Source of the DNA: Candidatus Mailhella merdavium
GTDB taxonomy: Bacteria > Desulfobacterota > Desulfovibrionia > Desulfovibrionales > Desulfovibrionaceae
Reading direction: 5' to 3'
Length of the DNA: 41,921 nt
Assembly (NCBI GenBank): GCA_019119045.1
Contig: DWXS01000035.1
Location: 1 to 41,921, forward strand
Both the position numbers and the translations under genes were made by a program. Below the pieces are notes generated by a model. It made no database searches. It saw only the letters and a list, made by a program, of their open reading frames with translations, and was not told where the DNA came from. The stretch's first letter is position 1, and the number at the start of each line of letters is the position of its first letter. This document shows positions 24,390-32,375 of this stretch, piece after piece.

Positions 24390-25529
24390 ATGAAAAAATG
24401 TATGTTTGCGGCGGCGAGCCTGCTTTCCGTGCTGCTCGCCGTGTTGCCCTGTCCGGCGAAAGAGTCCGCACAGGAAAGGGAAGCGGATCTGTCCGTCATG
24501 GCCGGAGAAATGATCATGACGGGATTCCGGGGGCAGAGTCTGGAAGAGAATGCCGCGCCCCTGCGTGCGCTGCGCGAGGGGAAGATTGGGGGCGTCATTC
24601 TGTTTGCCAGAGATATTGAAACCAGAAAAGTGCGCAATATCGTCTCTCCAGAACAACTGTCCGCACTGACGGCGCAGCTCGGAGCGGCGGGGCAGTCCGG
24701 GCCATGCGCTCCTGCCTGGATTGCCGTGGATCAGGAAGGCGGCAAAGTTCGGCGTCTTTCCTCTCATAATGGGTTTCGGGACTGGCCTTCCGCTCTTGAA
24801 ATGGGCAGACATCCTTCCCAGCAGACCTGGGAAACGGCTCTGAACATGGGGCTGATGCTGGTCGGCATGGGGATTAACCTTAATTTTGCCCCTTCGCTGG
24901 ATCTGCACGATCCGGACAGCCCGGCCATAGGTCATATGGAGCGCGCCTTTTCCTCCGATCCGACAAGCGTAGCCGAACACGGCGCAGCCTTTGCCCGGGG
25001 GATGAGGGATGCCCGTATCGTCTGCTGTTACAAGCATTTTCCCGGACACGGCAGTGCGAAGGGCGATACCCATAACGGCAGCGCAGATATCAGCGCAAGC
25101 TGGTCGGAGCGCGAACTGGAACCGTTTAAAGCCCTGTTGGCCGAGAATATGCCCGCCATGGTCATGGTGGCGCACGTCACGCTGCGTCAGATGGATGACA
25201 GACCCGCCAGCCTCTCGCAGGTTGTGATAAGCGGGCTGTTGCGCCACAAGCTCGGCTTTCAGGGGGTGGTCGTCACCGACGATCTGGATATGGAGGCTGT
25301 GGCGGCCCGCTATTCCCTGAAGGAACGTATCCGGCTTGCCGTGGAGGCGGGAGCGGATATTCTGCTGTTCGGCAATAATCTTCATTATGAGGAAGACCTG
25401 CCCTTCCGTGTGCATGATACGCTCATGGAACTGATAGAAGAGGGGAGCATTTCTCCGGAGCGGATACGGGAATCCTATATCCGTATCCGGGCGCTCAAGG
25501 CTTTTATTGCTGATGATGGCGGGAGGTAA
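24390..25529 (+). CDS. nagZ: Glycoside hydrolase family 3 beta-N-acetylhexosaminidase, exported
   Basis: This 379-residue protein has the GH3/NagZ core that trims N-acetylglucosamine from muropeptides during wall recycling. The signature KHFPGHGSAKGDTH lies near residue 212 and the nucleophilic Asp is in TDDLDM (297-298). The first 25 residues (MKKCMFAAASLLSVLLAVLP, then CPAKE) look like a signal peptide, so it acts in the periplasm or is membrane-anchored, unlike the cytosolic NagZ of enterics. The ATG at 24390 is chosen for the signal peptide; GGAGGGAAGG is 13 bases upstream, and an alternative ATG lies at 24402. It is 5 bases ahead of the tRNA methylase gene and likely heads a three-gene operon. 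Confidence 0.87.
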   Translation: MKKCMFAAASLLSVLLAVLPCPAKESAQEREADLSVMAGEMIMTGFRGQSLEENAAPLRALREGKIGGVILFARDIETRKVRNIVSPEQLSALTAQLGAAGQSGPCAPAWIAVDQEGGKVRRLSSHNGFRDWPSALEMGRHPSQQTWETALNMGLMLVGMGINLNFAPSLDLHDPDSPAIGHMERAFSSDPTSVAEHGAAFARGMRDARIVCCYKHFPGHGSAKGDTHNGSADISASWSERELEPFKALLAENMPAMVMVAHVTLRQMDDRPASLSQVVISGLLRHKLGFQGVVVTDDLDMEAVAARYSLKERIRLAVEAGADILLFGNNLHYEEDLPFRVHDTLMELIEEGSISPERIRESYIRIRALKAFIADDGGR

Positions 25530-25534
25530 GGAGC

Positions 25535-26014
25535 GTGCATATCGTATTGTTTGAACCGGAGATTCCTCCGAATACCGGAAATATCGCCCGGCTTTGCGCC
25601 GGAACCGATACGCCTCTGCATCTCATCGAACCGCTGGGCTTTTCTCTGGAGGATCGCTATCTCCGGCGTGCGGGGCTGGATTACTGGCCGCATGTGCGCC
25701 TCCGGGTATGGCGCAGCCTTGAGGAATATCTTGCGACGGAGGGGCCGGAAGGCGGGGCGGGCAGACGTCTGGTGATGACCAGCGCCAGAGCTTCGGAACA
25801 GTCCGTTCCTGTGCATCGCTTTCCCTTCGAGGCGGAAGACGCACTTGTGTTCGGCCCGGAAACCCGGGGTCTGCCGCCTGAAGTGCTGCAACTCTCGGAA
25901 TGCAGAATACGCATTCCCATCAACGACAATATCCGCAGCCTCAACCTGTCCACCGCGGCCGGGATCGTGCTGATGACAGCACTGGCCCGGACAGGCGGAC
26001 TCGAGGCATGGTAG
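25535..26014 (+). CDS. trmL: tRNA (cytidine/uridine-2'-O)-methyltransferase TrmL
   Basis: This 159-residue SPOUT-fold enzyme methylates the 2'-oxygen of the wobble base C34 or U34 in tRNA-Leu isoacceptors. Motif FEPEIPPNTGNIARLC at the start, FGPETRGLP near residue 109, and the knot-forming IPINDNIRSLNLSTAAGI near 128 are diagnostic. It starts with GTG at 25535, with GGAGG (25522-25526) 8 bases upstream, inside the end of nagZ, five bases separating the genes. Its stop TAG is part of the TAGGAG site of cbiB, so the three genes are tightly coupled. Confidence 0.93.
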   Translation: MHIVLFEPEIPPNTGNIARLCAGTDTPLHLIEPLGFSLEDRYLRRAGLDYWPHVRLRVWRSLEEYLATEGPEGGAGRRLVMTSARASEQSVPVHRFPFEAEDALVFGPETRGLPPEVLQLSECRIRIPINDNIRSLNLSTAAGIVLMTALARTGGLEAW

Positions 26015-26022
26015 GAGACAGC

Positions 26023-27027
26023 ATGAATATATCCACGCTTGTATGGATGGTTCCCCTGGCGGCGATATTGGAACTGGGCTTCCGTTATCCGCATATTCCT
26101 CACCCTGTTTCCCTTGTGGGCAATATGCTCGACGCGCTGGAAAGCCGTCTGAGGCCGCTTGCCGTCAAACTCGGCGGAAAGAGCGGCTCCACGCTTGCCA
26201 ACGGGGAATTCCGGGCGGGATTTCTGGCCCTGATTGCGGCCGTGCTGGCGTCCTGGATTGCCGTCTCGCTGTTGGGCAGGCTTCCTTTTTTCGGGATGTG
26301 GATACTGCTTTTCCTTTGTTATGCAGGGCTGGCTCTCGGGCATCTGCTGCGTGTCGGGCGCAAGGCTCTGGATGCGCTGGAGAAAGGCAATATCGAGGAA
26401 GGTCGTCTGCGGGTAAGTCATCTGGTCAGTCGGGATCTGCGCGAAGCGGATACCCGGGATATCTATCGCGCACTGGCGGAAAGTCTGGCGGAAAATTTCA
26501 ACGACGCCTTCATTGCCCCGCTGTTCTGGCTCTGTCTGTGCGGCCCTGCGGGCTTATGGGTATACAAGACGGTCAGTACGGCGGACTCCATGTGGGGATA
26601 TCGCACGCCGCGCTGGGAGTATTTCGGCAAGACGGCCGCACGGGCGGATGATGTTCTGGCCTTCATTCCTGCGCGTCTTTCCGCACTGCTGCTCTGGCTT
26701 ACGGCCTACGGCATGGGCGGGAGTACCCGTACCGAGTTATGGCCCGGCTGGCGTATTCTGCGCGCTCAGGCCCGCAGCATGTCCAGCCCCAACGCGGGCT
26801 GGCCCATGGCCGTTGCGGCCTGGATGCACGGCGCGGTCATGGGGGGGGCGACCGTCTATCACGGAAAGGTTGTCGACAAGCCCTTGCTGGGGCCTTCCCC
26901 CCTGGCTCTGGATGACGCCTCATGGACTCCCGGAAAGATCAGAGGCCTGATGTTTCATCTGTTTGTCGCCGGACTTGTGGGGATGATCCTTGCCCTCTGC
27001 ATCCTCATCGCGGCCTTGTGGCTTTAG
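26023..27027 (+). CDS. cbiB: Adenosylcobinamide-phosphate synthase CbiB
   Basis: This 334-residue integral membrane protein attaches aminopropanol (or its phosphate) to adenosylcobyric acid, a late step in cobalamin assembly. It opens with the family motif RYPHIPHPVSLVG near residue 17 and keeps SHLVSRDLREAD near 130, ESLAENFNDAFIAPLFW near 155 and ADSMWGYR near 185, all CbiB hallmarks. Four to five membrane segments are visible. TAGGAG lies 5 bases before the ATG at 26023, overlapping the trmL stop. It is the only cobalamin assembly gene in the window besides the CobA-HemD fusion. Confidence 0.95.
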   Translation: MNISTLVWMVPLAAILELGFRYPHIPHPVSLVGNMLDALESRLRPLAVKLGGKSGSTLANGEFRAGFLALIAAVLASWIAVSLLGRLPFFGMWILLFLCYAGLALGHLLRVGRKALDALEKGNIEEGRLRVSHLVSRDLREADTRDIYRALAESLAENFNDAFIAPLFWLCLCGPAGLWVYKTVSTADSMWGYRTPRWEYFGKTAARADDVLAFIPARLSALLLWLTAYGMGGSTRTELWPGWRILRAQARSMSSPNAGWPMAVAAWMHGAVMGGATVYHGKVVDKPLLGPSPLALDDASWTPGKIRGLMFHLFVAGLVGMILALCILIAALWL

Positions 27028-27255
27028 CGCATTGTTGCCTTGAGCATGCTTCCGGAGTCAGACACGGCAAGACTCCGGTGCGGCAGTGAGGTTCCGGTGC
27101 GGTGCGGGGGCAGGGGGAAGGCAGAGGGCCTTTTTCCTGCTCGGATTTTCCGCTTTCCAGCGCAGTTTTTCCGCAGAGGCCCCGTCCTCTTCTGTCTGCT
27201 CCCGTCTGGCTCCCGTCCGGGGGTATGCCGGGGGCGCGGTATCTGCCGCTGTGTT

Positions 27256-28383
27256 TCAGGCATCTGTCTGCAATGCGTCAAGCAGCGCACGGGCCGCTCT
27301 CCGGGCCGAACCCGGGGAGCCGCATCTTTCGCGCAGTTCCCTCATGTCTTCGGCCATGCGCGCAAAATATTCCGGATTCTTCAGCCAGGAGCGGATGCGT
27401 CCTGCCAGAGCTGCCGGGCTGGCGTCTCCCTGTATGTGTTCGGGAAAGGCCTCTCTGCCCAGTATGAGATTGGTCAGGCTGATCCATCTGACTTTGACCA
27501 CCCGGCGGCCGATGGCATAGGAAAGAGGGTTCAGTCTGTAGGCCACGAGGGTGGGGACGCCGGCAAGTCCGCTTTCCAGCGTTGCGGTGCCTGAAGCCGA
27601 CATCAGACACTGACAGCTGCGCATGAAGGCATAGCGTCCTTCCGGTTCCGCCATGTGCAGCGGAGCCGCCCCCTGCCAGAAAGCGCGCAGATAGTCTTCC
27701 GTAAAGTGCGGCGCACGGATGCAGTGAAAAGACAGATGAGGGAATTCGCGCAGCAGCAGAGCCGCCGCCGCAGAAAAAACGGGGAGAAGGCTTTCCACCT
27801 CTTTTTTTCTGCTTCCCGGCATCAGGCCGATGCGCCCCTCTTCGGGCAGGATATGCCGTATATGTTCATAGTCGACAAGATCCACAAGCGGATTGCCCAC
27901 ATAGTCCACGGACATGCCGTGCGCCCGATAAAAATTCACCTCGAACGGCAGAATGGATAATATTCTGCGGATATGCTGTTTAAGAAAGGCAATGCGCCCC
28001 GTTCTCCAGGCCCATACTTTCGGGGGGATGAAGTAGTACACGGGAATATGCAGACTCCCGGCGATCTTCGCCACCCGGAAATTGAATTCCGGCGCGTCCA
28101 CCAGCAGCACGGCGTCCGGCTTCTCCTGCTCCATCGCCCGCCGTATGCGCCGGAGTATGCCGGGAATCCGGGGAAGAATTCCCAGAACTTCCACCACGCC
28201 CATGACGGAGAGTTCCTCAATGCTGAGGATATTGCGCTGCCCGGCCTGTTCGAGCCTGTCCCCTCCCATGCCGACGGCTTCAAGGGGCAGGTTGCGGCCG
28301 TCGCATTCAAGACGCAGGGCATGAAGCAGTTCCGTAGCCTGAATGTCGCCGGAAAGTTCTCCGGCGCTGATCCACAGCTTCAT
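27256..28383 (-). CDS. lpxB: Lipid-A-disaccharide synthase
   Basis: This 375-residue GT19 glycosyltransferase joins UDP-2,3-diacylglucosamine and lipid X to make the tetra-acyl lipid A precursor at the inner-membrane surface. Typical motifs are the N-terminal ISAGELSGDIQA, VLLVDAPEFNFRVAK near 95, YYFIPPKVWAWRTGR near 117, GLMPGSRKKEVE near 186 and SASGTATLE near 263. Length is standard. Its ATG at 28383 overlaps the rfbD stop (ATGA), so it is co-translated with the dTDP-rhamnose genes. It is last in the minus-strand run; the 230-base gap to cbiB has only a weak hairpin. Confidence 0.97.
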   Translation of the reverse strand: MKLWISAGELSGDIQATELLHALRLECDGRNLPLEAVGMGGDRLEQAGQRNILSIEELSVMGVVEVLGILPRIPGILRRIRRAMEQEKPDAVLLVDAPEFNFRVAKIAGSLHIPVYYFIPPKVWAWRTGRIAFLKQHIRRILSILPFEVNFYRAHGMSVDYVGNPLVDLVDYEHIRHILPEEGRIGLMPGSRKKEVESLLPVFSAAAALLLREFPHLSFHCIRAPHFTEDYLRAFWQGAAPLHMAEPEGRYAFMRSCQCLMSASGTATLESGLAGVPTLVAYRLNPLSYAIGRRVVKVRWISLTNLILGREAFPEHIQGDASPAALAGRIRSWLKNPEYFARMAEDMRELRERCGSPGSARRAARALLDALQTDA

Positions 28384-29330
28384 GACTTCTTGCCCGGAAT
28401 TTCATCGGCATAGATGCCGAACACATAGTCCCGCAGAGCCTGCGGCCAGGGACGCGGGGTTATGCCGGTCAGCTCCGTAAGGCGCGAGGTGGAAAGCACG
28501 GAATAGGAAGGTCGTTTTGCCTTCTGCGGCCACTGCTCCGAGGGAATGGGCTGAATGCGCACGTCCGGATTGATCAGTTCGATGGCTTCCGCGGCCAGCT
28601 CGCACCAGCTTGCCTGCCCGGCGTTGACGGCATGGAGTATGCCGGATGCCCGCCTTGTTGCCAGCTCAAGGCTCATGTCGGCAAGATCCACGGTATAGGT
28701 GGGAGAGCCAACCTGATCGTGTACCACGGTAATGGAATTTCTGGTGTCCTCACGGCTGGCCAGATCCAGCATGACGCTTACGAAATTGCGGCGTCCGGGG
28801 CCGAAAAGCCAGGCTGTGCGAATCACGCAGCAGTTGGGAAGATCGAGCGCGGCAAGCGCCTGCTCGCCCGCAAGTTTGCTTGCGCCGTACACGTTGAGGG
28901 GGTCCGGGCTGTCTTCTTCGGTATAGGGAGTGCGTTTTTTACCGTTGAAGACAAAATCGGTACTGAAGTGAATGAGATGCGCGCTCGAGCCGCGCGTCAT
29001 GCCGCCGAGCAGCGAAGGGAAGGTTCTGTTCAGGGCGCAGGCCTTTTCCTTTTCGCTTTCCGCAAGATCAACGGCGGTATAGGCTATTCCGTTGAAAATA
29101 TAGTCCGGATTCATGCGTCCCAGAGCATCTTCAAGAAAGGCCGGGTCCGTCACCGGGCCGTTTTCGCGTCCGAGCGTGCGGACGTTCCAGCCTCTGGATA
29201 GTGCGGCGTTGACCAGAGCCTGACCCAGCATGCCCGTGCCGCCGCCGAGAACCAGCGCCAGAGGGGTTGACGTATGGCTGTTGTCCGGACTTTCGGCGGA
29301 TGCTGCGGAAGAGGAGAGGAGGGCTGTCAT
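28380..29330 (-). CDS. rfbD: dTDP-4-dehydrorhamnose reductase RfbD (RmlD)
   Basis: This 316-residue short-chain dehydrogenase performs the last step of dTDP-L-rhamnose synthesis, NAD(P)H-dependent reduction at C4. The cofactor motif LGGGTGMLGQAL is near residue 28, and the catalytic Tyr-x3-Lys is YGASKLAGEQ near 145, preceded by HFSTDFVFNGKKRTPY. The N-terminus has about 20 extra Ser-rich residues before the Rossmann strand. GGAG lies 7 bases before the ATG. It overlaps rfbB and lpxB by four bases on each side (ATGA). No rfbA or rfbC gene is in this window, so the pathway must be completed elsewhere. Confidence 0.94.
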   Translation of the reverse strand: MTALLSSSAASAESPDNSHTSTPLALVLGGGTGMLGQALVNAALSRGWNVRTLGRENGPVTDPAFLEDALGRMNPDYIFNGIAYTAVDLAESEKEKACALNRTFPSLLGGMTRGSSAHLIHFSTDFVFNGKKRTPYTEEDSPDPLNVYGASKLAGEQALAALDLPNCCVIRTAWLFGPGRRNFVSVMLDLASREDTRNSITVVHDQVGSPTYTVDLADMSLELATRRASGILHAVNAGQASWCELAAEAIELINPDVRIQPIPSEQWPQKAKRPSYSVLSTSRLTELTGITPRPWPQALRDYVFGIYADEIPGKKS

Positions 29331-30346
29331 AAGCGTTCTCCGTACCAGAGTTTTTCAAAGTCGCGGTAAGCGCCGGATTCCACCTGTCGAACCCATTCTT
29401 CATGGTTTTCGTACCAGCGTACCGTTTCCTGAAGGCCGGTTTCAAACGTCTTTTGGGGCGCAAAGCCAAGCTCGCGCGAGGCCAGAGAATGATCCATGGC
29501 ATAGCGCAGATCGTGGCCCGGGCGATCCTTGACGAAGCGGATCAGGCTTTCGTCCCGGCCGGTGAGGCGCAGAATTGCTCGGACAACTTCCAGATTGGTG
29601 CGCTCCGCGTCGCCGCCGAAGTTGTAGACCGCGCCGGGACGGCCCTTTTCCAGAGCAAGCAGGACTCCGCGGCAATGATCTTCCACATGAATCCAGTCCC
29701 GCACGTTGCTTCCCGTTCCGTAGACGGGCAGAGCTTCTCCCCTGCGGGCGCGTTCCGTCATCAGAGGAATGAGCTTTTCCGGAAACTGGTAGGGGCCGTA
29801 GTTGTTGGAACAGCGGGTGATGACCACATTCTGGCCGAAGGTTTCGTGAGCGGCCCGGACCAGCATGTCCGAGGCGGCCTTGGATGCGGAATAGGGGCTG
29901 TTCGGAGCAAGGGGCGTATCTTCGCGGAAGCGGCCCTCTGCCCCGAGCGTTCCGTACACCTCGTCCGTCGAGACATGCACCATGCGGGGGATGTTCGCCT
30001 GTCTGGCACAGTCCAGAAGCACCTGCGTTCCGAGGACGTTGGTCGTCACGAAGGGCGTTGCGTCCGTGATGGAGCGATCCACATGGCTTTCCGCCGCAAA
30101 ATGGACAAGGGCATCGGGTTTTTCCTGCTCAAGAAGCGAGGAGACCAGCGCGCGATCCGTGATATCGCCTTTGACGAAACGGTGACGGGCCGCCTGATCC
30201 GGGGGCAGATCCGCAAGATTGGCAAGATTGCCCGCATAGGTCAGCTTGTCGAGGTTGACGATTTCCGTTTTCTCATCCTGCCCGAGAACAAGCCGGATGA
30301 AGTTCGAACCTATGAATCCGCATCCGCCGGTGACAAGAATTCGCAT
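29327..30346 (-). CDS. rfbB: dTDP-glucose 4,6-dehydratase RfbB (RmlB)
   Basis: This 339-residue extended short-chain dehydrogenase converts dTDP-glucose to dTDP-4-keto-6-deoxyglucose, second step to rhamnose. It has the N-terminal TGGCGFIGSNFIRL NAD+ site, HFAAESHVDRSI near residue 80, HVSTDEVYGTLG near 118, catalytic YSASKAASD near 150, and NNYGPYQFPEKLIPL near 180, which are typical of RmlB. AGGAG lies 8 bases before the ATG at 30346, inside the last codons of the preceding gene. An open frame continues upstream into that gene and is not used. Confidence 0.97.
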   Translation of the reverse strand: MRILVTGGCGFIGSNFIRLVLGQDEKTEIVNLDKLTYAGNLANLADLPPDQAARHRFVKGDITDRALVSSLLEQEKPDALVHFAAESHVDRSITDATPFVTTNVLGTQVLLDCARQANIPRMVHVSTDEVYGTLGAEGRFREDTPLAPNSPYSASKAASDMLVRAAHETFGQNVVITRCSNNYGPYQFPEKLIPLMTERARRGEALPVYGTGSNVRDWIHVEDHCRGVLLALEKGRPGAVYNFGGDAERTNLEVVRAILRLTGRDESLIRFVKDRPGHDLRYAMDHSLASRELGFAPQKTFETGLQETVRWYENHEEWVRQVESGAYRDFEKLWYGERL

Positions 30347-30348
30347 GC

Positions 30349-30915
30349 TTATTTCTCCTGCGTGCCGGAGTTTTCCGCGCCGTTCCGCGTTTCGTCGGTC
30401 TGCTTCGCCGCTTCCGGTCTGGTTTTGGGGAAAAGATAGGAATAGCGCACGGCGAGCGTGTCGGTACGTTCGACCAGCTTTGCCGCGACGTCGTCCACCT
30501 GATCCGGGGTCAGCACGCCCACTTCGCGGGCAAGATAGTGACGCAGGGTGTTTTCCTTCAGGGAAAAGACCCATACGACGGAATAGGCGGAACCTACCGA
30601 GGGGCGATCCTTGAATTCCGAGGTTGACGAAATCAGAATGCGGAACTTGGGTATATCCTGCTCCTGAAGCTGAAACAGACTGCTGCCGTTGAGCAGCTCC
30701 TTGAGACGGGTAGACAGTCTGGCTCCAAGGGCGTCTTCTCCTTCATGCTCCACGGAAACGGGGCTGTTGCGCGGCGTTATGGGCATGGGGTTGTCCGGAA
30801 GAGCCGTGCTTTCCGCCGCACGGGCAAGCGGCGCGGCGGCGTTGCAGAGCAGCGCTGCGCACAGAACAGGGAAGGCAAGACGGCAAAGAGGACGACACAG
30901 AGTTGAGGCAAACAT
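30349..30915 (-). CDS. Secreted hypothetical protein heading the rhamnose/lipid A gene run
   Basis: This 188-residue protein has a signal peptide (about 1-33, ending in LARAAE) and no family I can name. The mature part contains a compact alpha/beta stretch (about 65-165: LKELLNGSSLFQLQE, KFRILISSTSEF, VGSAYSVVWVF, then LAVRYSYLF) and a charged disordered end. The pattern resembles small periplasmic proteins seen in Desulfovibrio with no known role. AAGGAG lies 6 bases before the ATG. Its last codons contain the ribosome-binding site of rfbB, two bases after its stop, so it is probably co-expressed with rfbB, rfbD and lpxB and may act in envelope assembly. That link is inference. Confidence 0.75.
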   Translation of the reverse strand: MFASTLCRPLCRLAFPVLCAALLCNAAAPLARAAESTALPDNPMPITPRNSPVSVEHEGEDALGARLSTRLKELLNGSSLFQLQEQDIPKFRILISSTSEFKDRPSVGSAYSVVWVFSLKENTLRHYLAREVGVLTPDQVDDVAAKLVERTDTLAVRYSYLFPKTRPEAAKQTDETRNGAENSGTQEK

Positions 30916-31025
30916 GAAATCTCCTTGTGATCTTCAAGGCTGTATCCGGCGCAAAGCCGCCGGTATTTTGAGGATGGAAAACACCTTATGAACAGGAGAA
31001 AAAGTGAGTTGTCGCAGAAGGCCCG

Positions 31026-31679
31026 CTATACCTTTTGCGGCCCGATGAGAAAGGCCTCGTAGGTAAACAGGCGCGAACGACCTTCCCTGAACGCTTCCTC
31101 CGTTACGGTTTCGGGCGGAAGCCCGGCCTTGCGCCGCAGGGCTTCCAGAGTCTGAGACAGATTCCAGCCCTGTTCCGGCGGAACCTGCGGCAGAAAGACC
31201 GCCGATCGCCCCAGAGCTTCCAGTTTGACGCCATGGCGTCCCAGTTCGATGTCTTCAGGGGCCGCGGGACTGAGAGGGCCGAGTACGGAAATGTCAAGTT
31301 CCAGATCCGGAACTTCCGCGGCACGCAGAGGAGAAAAACGATAGTCGGAAAAGGCCGCCGCCCAGCCCATGCGCAGTACGGCGAGAGCAAGCGGCATGAC
31401 GGGTTCCATCAGACCTATGCAGCCGCGCAGCATGGGAACGCCCGTAGCGGTTCCATGCAGGGTGACGAAGGCCCCGGACGGCGTCAGCAGCCGGGGAACC
31501 CGGGCCTGCGCCGCAAGAAGCGTCTGCTCCATGGCGCGGGAGTCCGGTTCCCCGTCTCCGTTGAGAAAGGCAAAGTCTTCGGGCAGAGGCAGACGCACCC
31601 CCCGGCGTATGGAGGCGCGGGCACAGTCCAGCAGAAAGTGTTCTTCAGCTTCCGTCAGAGGCAGGGAGAGACCGGACAT
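31026..31679 (-). CDS. AMMECR1-domain protein (AmmeMemoRadiSam protein A type)
   Basis: This 217-residue protein matches the AMMECR1 fold, with the conserved LRGCIG motif (near residue 84) and SDYRFSPLRAAEVPDLELDISVL following, where the metal-binding or catalytic Cys is expected. In many anaerobes the family is encoded with a Memo-like protein and a radical SAM enzyme; neither is beside it here, and the pair may be elsewhere. Its function is unknown, perhaps in modification of small molecules or tRNA. AGGAGG lies 6 bases before the ATG. The start is 9 bases from the purN stop, so they share an mRNA. Confidence 0.87.
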   Translation of the reverse strand: MSGLSLPLTEAEEHFLLDCARASIRRGVRLPLPEDFAFLNGDGEPDSRAMEQTLLAAQARVPRLLTPSGAFVTLHGTATGVPMLRGCIGLMEPVMPLALAVLRMGWAAAFSDYRFSPLRAAEVPDLELDISVLGPLSPAAPEDIELGRHGVKLEALGRSAVFLPQVPPEQGWNLSQTLEALRRKAGLPPETVTEEAFREGRSRLFTYEAFLIGPQKV

Positions 31680-31688
31680 GAAAGCCTC

Positions 31689-32366
31689 CTAAAAACCTTC
31701 TTCCAGCGGGGGCCAGACAAGAACGTTTTCCGCAACGGCCGCGTTCGCCCTGCGGCTGCCCGGCTTCAGGAAGACGCGCCGTCCCCTGATTTCCAGCCGT
31801 TTTTCCGCCAGCCACTGCAACGCCTGCGGATAAATGCGGTGTTCCAGCACATGAATGCGGTTTTGCAGTTCGTCCGCACTTTCCTCCTGCATGACGGGCA
31901 GACAGGCCTGCACGATGATCGGGCCGCAATCCATCTCCGGACTGACGAAGTGAACCGTGCAGCCGGTGAATCTGACCCCCCAGTCGTGCGCATCCGCCGC
32001 GCCGTGAACTCCCGGAAAGGAGGGGAGAAGCGCGGGATGGATATTGAGGACTCTGTTCGGAAAGGCGTCGAGAAAGGCGGACGTCACCAGCCGCATGTAT
32101 CCGGCCAGCGCAACGGTGTCCGCTCCGGCCGCGCGCAGGGCGGCGATCACCTCCCTGTCGAAGGATTCCCTGTCCGGAAAGCTTTTGTGATCGATGCAGA
32201 GGCAGGGCAGGCCGCGTCGTTCTGCCCGTTCGAGAACCTTTGCCCCCGGACGGTTGCTGAGAACCAGACGGATGTCCGCGTCCAGCGCGCCGCGTTCGAC
32301 GGCGTCAAACATGGCCTCCGCATTGGTGCCGCTTCCGGAAGCAAGAATGGCAAGTTTGAGTCCCAT
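31689..32366 (-). CDS. purN: Phosphoribosylglycinamide formyltransferase PurN
   Basis: This 225-residue enzyme transfers a formyl group from 10-formyltetrahydrofolate to GAR in purine synthesis. The substrate loop SGSGTNAEA is at residues 10-18; the catalytic Asn-His pair is in NIHPALLPSFPG near 108-113, and the third catalytic residue is Asp in SPEMDCGPI near 146. The length is about 15 residues longer than average at the C-terminus. GAGGAG lies 6 bases before the ATG. It starts 9 bases after the CobA-HemD gene. Confidence 0.96.
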   Translation of the reverse strand: MGLKLAILASGSGTNAEAMFDAVERGALDADIRLVLSNRPGAKVLERAERRGLPCLCIDHKSFPDRESFDREVIAALRAAGADTVALAGYMRLVTSAFLDAFPNRVLNIHPALLPSFPGVHGAADAHDWGVRFTGCTVHFVSPEMDCGPIIVQACLPVMQEESADELQNRIHVLEHRIYPQALQWLAEKRLEIRGRRVFLKPGSRRANAAVAENVLVWPPLEEGF

Positions 32367-32375
32367 GGTGTCTCC

